DNA of 64,000 nt. It comes from Hoyosella altamirensis. Its GTDB lineage: Bacteria; Actinomycetota; Actinomycetes; Mycobacteriales; Mycobacteriaceae. Where the stretch lies: positions 184,654-248,653 of the forward strand of contig NZ_JACHWS010000004.1 in assembly GCF_014191505.1 (NCBI RefSeq), read 5' to 3'. Below the pieces are notes generated by a model. That model was not told the DNA's origin and made no database searches. It worked only from the letters and a program-made list of their open reading frames with translations. Positions within the stretch are counted from its first letter, which is position 1. Each line of letters opens with the position of its first letter. The position numbers and the translations under genes were made by a program. This document shows, piece after piece, positions 54,901 through 63,900 of the stretch.

Positions 54901-57900
54901 AAGCTCGTCGCTGTGGCTGTGCCGCGGGACGAACAACTGATTGTCGCGCTGCTAGCCGTGATCAAGTCCGGTGCGGGTTACTTGCCGGTGGATCTGACGT
55001 ACCCGGCAGACCGTATCGAGTTCATGATCTCTGACGGCGCACCCGTTGCTGTGGTGACCACCGCGCAGGACGAAGTTCTCCTGCCATCGATCTCAGCGCC
55101 AGTCATTTATGCTGACGCCGATGTTTCCGGCTACAGTGCTGAACCAATCACGGATGCTGACCGGAATGATGCACTGAGCTGGGATAACGTAGCGTACGTC
55201 ATCTATACGTCCGGCTCGACAGGCAAGCCTAAGGGTGTCGCGGTTCCGCACCGTACGGTCATGACGCTGATGGCGAACACCGACGAGAAGTTCGGTTTTA
55301 CCGAGGATGACGTATGGACGATGTTCCATTCGTATGCCTTCGACTTCTCCGTGTGGGAACTGTGGGGCCCCCTGCTCTACGGCGGCAAGCTTGTTGTTGT
55401 CGATTACTTCACTGCCCGCAACCCGGAACAGTTCCTCGAACTTCTGCGGCGGGAACGTGTCACTGTCCTCAACCAGACGCCGTCTGCCTTCTACCAGCTT
55501 GCTGAAGCCGAGCGTCTCTCCGCGTCTGACGGCGGCGCTCTTGCGCTCCGCCACATCATCTTTGGTGGGGAAGCGCTCGACCTGGGGCAGCTTGATCGGT
55601 GGTACACACGCCACGCAGACGATGCTCCGCGGCTAGTCAACATGTACGGCATCACGGAAACGACCGTGCATGTCAGCTATCTCGAACTTGATCGGGAGTT
55701 CGCGGCCAGTGCATCGGCGTCCGTGATCGGCCAGGCGTTGCCGGGTCTTCGAGTAGCGGTGCTCGACGAGCGGTTGCGGCCCGTCCCCCCGGGCACGATC
55801 GGGGAAATGTACGTGTCGGGTCCGCAACTGTCCCGTGGATATCTCGGCCGCCCCGACCTGACCGCGAGCAGGTTCGTCGCGGATCCGCATGGCGAACCTG
55901 GCGCAGTCATGTACCGCTCTGGTGACTTGGCACGCTGGAACCGGGACGGGCAGCTTGAGTATCTGGGCCGCTCGGATTTCCAGGTTCAGCTGCGTGGCTT
56001 CCGAATCGAACTGGGTGAGATCGAAGCGGAACTGCTGCGGTACCCCGGTGTCGCGCAGTCGGTGGTACTCATGCGTTCTGATTCCGGGCCGGGATCAGAA
56101 CGACTCGTGGGCTACGTCGTGCCCGAGTCGGGCAGTTACCTGACCCCCGCTGCGATTCTTGATGCACTTGGGGACACACTCGCTGCGCACATGGTGCCGT
56201 CGGCGGTGGTTGTGCTCGACGAGTTCCCGCTGACCGCCAACGGCAAACTCGACCGGCGTGCCCTTCCCGCACCGGACTTCGGCGCTCTTGTCCAGGAGGG
56301 TCGCGAGCCGTCCACTCCCGTCGAAGAGAAGCTCGCAGCGGTGTTCGCTGAGGTTCTCGGATTGCCGTCCGTGGGCATTGATGACTCGTTCTTCGCCCTC
56401 GGCGGTGACTCGATCATGTCCATCCAACTTGTCACGAGGGCGAAAGCAGCGGGCATTCAGGTGTCGCCGCGCGATGTGTTCAATCTCAAGACCGTCGCTG
56501 CGCTCGCGCAGATCGCCACGGTTGTCGGTGAGGCTGAACAGGTATCGCTCCTTGAGCTTCCCGGCGGTGGCGTGGGCAGGCTCCCGCTGACACCAGTGAT
56601 GGAGTGGATGCGGGAACGCGGCGGCAACTACAACCGCTATGCGCAGGTTGCGCTGCTCACCCTTCCCGCTGGCATCGACGAAACTGGGATTTCACGCACG
56701 CTGCAAGCGGTCATCGATCGGCATGACTTGCTGCGCGCGCGGCTCACAGGTTCGGAGCTCAGCGTCGGCGCGCCAGGTTCCGTGGACGCTGCCGCGCTGG
56801 TGAGCAGAGTCCACGTCGACCATGAACCGGGAACACCCGAGTTCACCAGAGCAGCGGAAGTAGCTCTGAATTCCGCTGCGGACCGGTTAGATCCCGACGC
56901 GGGTGTGATGCTGCAAGCCGTGTGGCTTGATGCGGGCGCAGGTGTATCGGGCCGGATCCTTTTGGCGATCCACCACATCGCCGTGGACGGTGTGTCGTGG
57001 CGGATCCTGGTCCCGGATCTCGCGACCGCGTGGAGTCAGATAGCGGCGGGTCAGAGCCCTGAGCTCGCTCCGGTGGGGACGTCTTTCCGCAGGTGGGCGC
57101 ATGGACTGAAAGAAAATGCCAGCGCACGCGAGACAGAACTCGAGCTGTGGCAGAGCTTCCTCAGCCGTGAGGACGCTCTCGTTGGTTCACGCGAGTTCGA
57201 TCCGCGGGTTGACACCAACGAGACCGTGGAGCGGATAACGGTAGAACTGCCCACTGTTGTCACCGACCAGCTGCTGACCCGCGTGCCTGAAGTGTTCCAT
57301 GGTGGTGTTAACGACGGCCTGCTCGCAGGGCTGGCGCTGGCACTGGCGAAATGGAAGGGCGCATCAGCGCCGCTGATCAGTCTGGAAGGTCACGGCCGCG
57401 AAGAAGAAGCCGTGCCAGGTGCGGACCTCTCACGAACGGTCGGCTGGTTCACCACGATCTTCCCGGTCCGCCTGGACCTCGAGGGTCCCGGAGGCTCCGG
57501 AAGTTTCAGTGCCGCGGAGATCGACGACGCGTTTGCTGGCGGCGAAGCCGCTGGTGCCGCGGTTAAAGCGGTCAAAGAGGTGCTGCGCGCGATTCCGGAC
57601 CGGGGGATCGGTTACGGTCAGCTGAGGTACCTGAGCCCTGCAGTAGCAGAAGACCTGCGAAGGCTGCGGCGGCCCCAAGTGAGCTTCAACTATCTTGGCC
57701 GCTTCACGACAAGTGACCTGCCAGAGGATCTTCGGACCCTCGGCTGGATGCCGGTGGGCGACGATGAGGACACGTCGAACCTCGCGGCCACCCAGAACCC
57801 AGACATGGCCGCGATGGCTGTGCTCGACATCAACGCCGTGACAGCAGCGACTACCGGCGGCCCCGTGTTGCGCGCGACGATCGGCTTCGCGACGGGTCTT

Positions 57901-60900
57901 CTCACCCGTGAGGAAGTCGACGAGTTCGCTGGCTTGTGGAGTGACGCCCTCACCGCGATCGCTAACCACGCCGCGCAGCCGCACGCTGGCGGATTCACCC
58001 CGTCGGATCTGGAACTTGTCAGCGTTGATCAGAACACCATTGACAGGCTGGAAACGCGTTTCCGCGCCATCGCTGATGTGTGGCCCCTCTCGCCTCTGCA
58101 GTCTGGCCTGCTTTTCCATGCGGTGCTTGCCGAGCAATCGGTGGACGCCTACATGGTGCAGCTGGTGCTGCACCTCAAGGGAGTCGTAGACGCGGAACGG
58201 ATGCGTCGGTCGGCTCAGGCACTGATCAACCGGCACTCCAACCTGCGCGTGGCATTCGCTGCGGATAGTGCAGGCAATCCAGTGCAGGTGGTAGTTGATG
58301 ACCTGCAGGTGCCGTTCGCGACGAGAGATCTCAGTGGGGAGCGCGACCTCGACGGCGCGCTGCAGCAGGTTCTGACAGCCGACCAAGAGCAGCAATTCGA
58401 CATGGGTGATGCGCCGCTCATCAGGTTCATGCTTATCAGCCTGGGAGCGGGCGAGTATCGGTTCGTCATCACGAACCACCACATCCTGCTCGACGGCTGG
58501 TCGACGCCGCTCGTGCTGCGAGAACTCATCACGCTTTATGTGATGAACGGTGATGGATCTGCGCTGCCGCCGTCACGCTCGTATCGCGATTACCTGGCGT
58601 GGCTGCAGCAACAGAACCCGCAAGAATCACTGAAGGCCTGGGCGAGTGCCTTGGCCGGTGTGGAAGAACCAACGACAATCGCGCCGCTCGACCGGGCCAG
58701 GCAGATGGACGTGACGTCCACCGACATTGTCGTGGATTTCACCAAGGCCGAAACCGAGCAACTGACCGTCCTTGCGCGCGATCTTGGTGTCACGCTGAAC
58801 ACTCTCATCCAGACGGCATGGGGCATCCTGCTGGCCACGATGACATCGCGTGACGACGTGGTATTCGGGACGACCGTCTCGGGCCGTCCGCCTACCATCA
58901 GCGGTGTCGAACAAATGGTGGGTCTGTTCATCAACACGCTGCCCGTGCGCATCCGGCTCGATAGCCAGGAGACGCTCGCTGAGCTGCTCGTGCGTGTCCA
59001 GGGGGAGCAGGCTGAACTACTCGATCACCATTACGTTCAGCTCGCTGATATTCAGCGCGCCGTCGGTGCCGGGTCCACGTTCGACACGCTTGCAGTGTTT
59101 GAGTCGTATCCAGTGGACGTTGCCGGTGCGACCGCAGACACGGATTTCGCAGGTATGCGGGTCACTGCTCTCGACGGTGCAGACGCGGCACATTATCCGG
59201 TGACCCTTGTTGCGCACACAGACGATGCGCTGCATGTGAAGCTCAAGTACTTCCCGTCGATGTTCGGCGTTGCCGACATGACGGCGATGATCAGCCGGTA
59301 CGCGCAGCTGCTGCGCGACATTGGAGCGCACCCCGAACGCCGATACGCGCAACTGACGGTGCTCGACGCATCCGAGAAGCAGGACCTCGCGCCGGTGCAC
59401 GGTGAGCCAGGGCAGACGGTTCTGCCGCTGCCGGAAGTCCTCGCTGACGCGGTGACTCAGAACCCTGACGGTGTTGCTGTAATCGACGGTGACAGGGAAA
59501 TCACCTACCGCGAACTCGACCGACTTTCCAATCAGCTCGCCCGTGTACTCATCGAGCGCGGTGTCGGCCCGGAGACGTTCGTCGCACTGGGTATTGCGCG
59601 GTCACTGGAATCAATACTCGGCATTTGGGGGGTGACGAAGTCCGGCGGTGCGTATGTGCCCATCGACCCGACTTACCCCGCTGACCGCATCGAACACATG
59701 CTCACAGATTCGGGGGTGGTGCTGGGGCTGACGACGCGCTCACACGCGGGCAGCCTTCCCTCCGACGTGTCGTGGCTTGTCATTGACGATTCTGAGTGCC
59801 TTGACGACATCGCGGCGCGATCTGACGCCCCGGTAACACAGGCGGAACGCGCTTCGGCGATCACGCTTGATACGGCGGCATATGTCATTTACACCTCGGG
59901 TTCGACGGGCAAGCCCAAGGGCGTTGTCTCGACGCATCGGGGCCTCGAAAACTTCGCAATCGAGGCTCGTGAGCACTTCCAGGTCAGCAGGGAAGCGCGA
60001 GTTATGCACTTCTCGTCGCCAAGTTTCGACGCGTCAGTTCTTGAACTGCTGCAGGCGTTCGGAAGTGCCGCGACGATGGTGATCATCCCGCCCACGGTGT
60101 ACGGCGGCAGTGAATTGGCTGAGACCATCCGCAGCAAGAAGGTCACGCACGCATTCATCACCCCGCTCGCGCTCGGCTCCATGGATCCAGAAGGCCTCGA
60201 GCACTTCTCGAACGTCAGCGTTGGTGGTGAGCCTGTACCTAGCGACCTCATCGACGTCTGGGCGCCGGGCCGGAACTTGTACAACGGGTATGGGCCGACC
60301 GAGACAACGATCATGGTGACTATCAGTCCGCCCGCGGCCGCGGGCGAACCCGTTCTCATCGGTGGCCCGATCCGGGGCACTCACGCTGTAGTGCTTGATT
60401 CCAGGCTGCAGCCGGTTCCGGTTGGCGTGTCCGGTGAACTGTACATTTCAGGTGAGGGACTCACCCGCGGGTATCACGAGCGTCGCGGTCTTACCGCGGA
60501 GCGTTTCATCGCGAACCCGTTCGGGGAGCCCGGGGGCCGGATGTACCGGACGGGTGACGTCGTGCGCTGGGTCCGTACGGCAACTGGCGGGCTGCAGATC
60601 GATTACGTGGGTCGCTCGGACTTCCAGGTGAAGATTCGCGGGTTCCGCATCGAACTCGGTGAAATCGACGCAGCGCTGCGGTCTTATCCCGCCATCGGAT
60701 TTGCCGCGACGATCGGCCACAAGGGGCCGAACGGTCAGGCGATGCTTGTTTCGTATGTGCAGCCGAACGAGGGTGCACGAATCGACACCGCAGACGTCAC
60801 GAAGTTCCTTGGGCAGTCGCTCCCATCGCACATGGTGCCGTCGGCGATCATTCCCATCGACGAAGTGCCGCGCACGCCGGTCGGCAAACTCGATCGCACG

Positions 60901-63900
60901 GCGCTGCCCTCACCTGACGTTGCGCTGCCGGAACCGGAATACGTTTCCCCGCGCAACGTAGTGGAGGAGATCGTTGCTGGGGTTTTCGCTGAAGTGCTGG
61001 GCACGGATCGCGTCAGCGTGACGGCAAGCTTCTTCGATCTTGGCGGGAACTCGCTGGTGGCTACGCGAGTTATCGCGCGGGTCAACGAGGCGCTCGGCAC
61101 GTCCCTTGGTGTCCGCGAACTGTTCGACGCACCATCGGTAGACCAACTTGCGGCACGCGCGGAGGCCGCCGGAACTCCGGGCGGCCCACGGCCTGCCCTG
61201 GAGCCGCGCCCACGGCCCGAGCATGTCCCAGTTTCGCTTGCGCAGCAGCGGATGTGGTTCATCAACCAGTTCGACACGACATCACCTGCCTACAACGTTC
61301 CGCTCGCGGTCCGTCTCACAGGTACGTTGAGTGTGCCTGCGCTCGAGATGGCGCTGCGGGATGTCATTGGACGGCATGAAGCGCTGCGTACCGTTTTCCC
61401 TGACAGCGCCGACGGTCCTTCACAGGTGGTGGTGCCAGCAGACCACGTCGTTCCGGATCTTGCGCCCCAGCAAGTACGCGACGAATCGGAACTGCGGCAG
61501 CGGATTGTGCGTCTCGCTGCGGCAGGGTTTGATGTGGCCGCTGAGGTGCCGTTGCGTGCGCGGTTGTTCCGTCTCACCGATACGCAGCATGTGCTGCTCG
61601 TTGTCGTGCACCATATTTCAGCGGACGGGTTCTCGATGGGGCCGCTCGCGAAGGACGTGGTCACGGCGTACCACGCGCGTAAAGCAGGTGCAGCACCCAA
61701 TTGGGCGCCACTTAAGGTCCAGTACGCGGACTACACGCTGTGGCAGCGTGACCTGCTCGGCGACGACACTGATCCGGCCAGTCTCGCCGCAACGCAGATC
61801 GATTACTGGAAGAGGTCGTTGACTGGACTTCCAGATCTGCTCGAACTCCCCACCGACCGTCACCGGCCGGCGCAGCAGTCGATGCGCGGCGCGGATGTGC
61901 GGTTTGTGATCCCTGCGGAGTTGCACGCACAACTCGAGCAGGTCGCGCGTCAGCAAGGTGCGACGCTGTTCATGGTCCTGCATTCGGCTCTCGCCGTGCT
62001 CCTTTCGCGCCTCTCCGGTATGAATGACATCGCGATTGGCACACCGATCGCCGGGCGTGGTGAGGCTGCCCTCGACGATCTCGTCGGCATGTTCGTCAAC
62101 ACTCTGGTCCTGCGGACCGAAGTTGACAGTGCAGAGTCGTTCGCCGAACTGCTCGCCCATGCGCGAGAGACTGACCTTGCCGCATTCGGTCACGCGGATG
62201 TTCCATTTGAGCAGCTCGTCGACGTGCTGAACCCGGAGCGCTCAACAGCGCACTCGCCGCTGTTCCAGGCGACGATCGAGTTCCAGAACATCTCAAGGCC
62301 GAGCATTGAACTCGAGGGACTGCACCTTGAGGCCCTTGATTTCGAAACGTCGATCGCCAAATACGATCTAGAGCTCATTCTCGGTGGAGACGGCTCAGCC
62401 ACCGGCGCTCACACCGATCTCGAGGCGGCCTTCACCTACGCCACGGACCTTTTCGACGCTGGAACGGTTGCCAAGTTCGCCGACCGGTATTTGCAGATTC
62501 TGACCGCAGTCGCGGCTGCCCCCTCCGTCAAGGTCGGGGAGATCGGACTGCTGAGTGAACAAGAACGAGATCGCTTCGCTCCGGTGCGTGGACCTGAGGG
62601 GCTCACCCCGCGCCTGCTGCCAGACCTGCTCAACGATGCCGCGACCCAGAATCCGGATGCTCCAGCGCTGATCTTCGGGAACGCAGCACTGTCCTACCGC
62701 GAGCTTGACGAACGGTCCAGCCAGCTCGCACGCGTGCTGATCGCACAGGGTGCAGGCCCAGAGGGTGTTGTAGCCCTGGGGCTTTCACGCTCGATTGAAT
62801 CCGTGCTCGCTGTCTGGGCGGTGGCGAAGACTGGCGCCGCGTTCGTGCCAGTGGATCCGAACTACCCGCCGGAACGTATCGAGCACATGCTTACCGATTC
62901 AGGTGCCGTAGCGGGGCTGACGGTCGCGGCCCACAAGCAGGGCTTGCCGGATCTGCTGCCGTGGCTGGAACTTGATAGCGAAGAGCTCGCTCGGCTCGTG
63001 GGCCGGGAAGCCACAACGCCGGTCCTCGACATCGAACGCATCAGGCCGCTGCATTTGGCGAACCCGGCTTACCTGATCTACACGTCAGGTTCGACAGGTA
63101 AACCGAAGGGCGTGGCGGTGACGCACCGCGGCCTAGCCAGCCTGGCGGCTGAAGAACGCGATCATTTGCAGGTCACACAGGAATCTCGAGTTCTGCATTC
63201 CGCATCACCGAGTTTTGATGCGTCAATCTTCGAGATGCTGATGGCCTATTGCGGAGCAGCGACGCTCGTGGTGGCGCCGCCCGAGGTTTATGGCGGTGCG
63301 CCTATGGCGGAACTGCTGCGTGAGCAGCGGATCAGCCATGCATTCTTCACCCCTGCAGTGCTCGCGTCGGTCGACGAAGGCGAGGTCGGCACACTGCGTT
63401 CGATCCTGGTCGCGGGCGACGTGTGTCCACCAGAACTCGTTGCGCGGTGGGCCCCGGGGCGCGCCATGGTGAATGCGTACGGCCCCACGGAAACAACGAT
63501 CATGAGCAGCATCACCGCGCCCATGGCGGCTGGTGAGGCTGTCACCATCGGCGCTACTACTCGTGGCTTCACCGCGATGGTCCTCGATGCCAGGCTGCAA
63601 CCGCTGCCTGCCGGGGTGGCTGGCGAACTTTATCTCGCGGGGCCTGCGCTTGCGCGTGGCTACCACGGCAGGTTTGCGCTGACAAGTGAGCGTTTCGTGG
63701 CTAGCCCGTTCGGGGCGCCCGGCGAGCGGATGTACCGCACCGGCGACGTGGTTCGCTGGATCGATCGGGCGGGAGAACCGGAACTCGAGTTCGTCGGGCG
63801 TTCGGACTTCCAGGTGAAGATCCGCGGATTGCGTATCGAACTCGGCGAGATCGACACTGCGCTGGCGAGCCACCCGCACGTCAGCTTCGCGACCACAGCT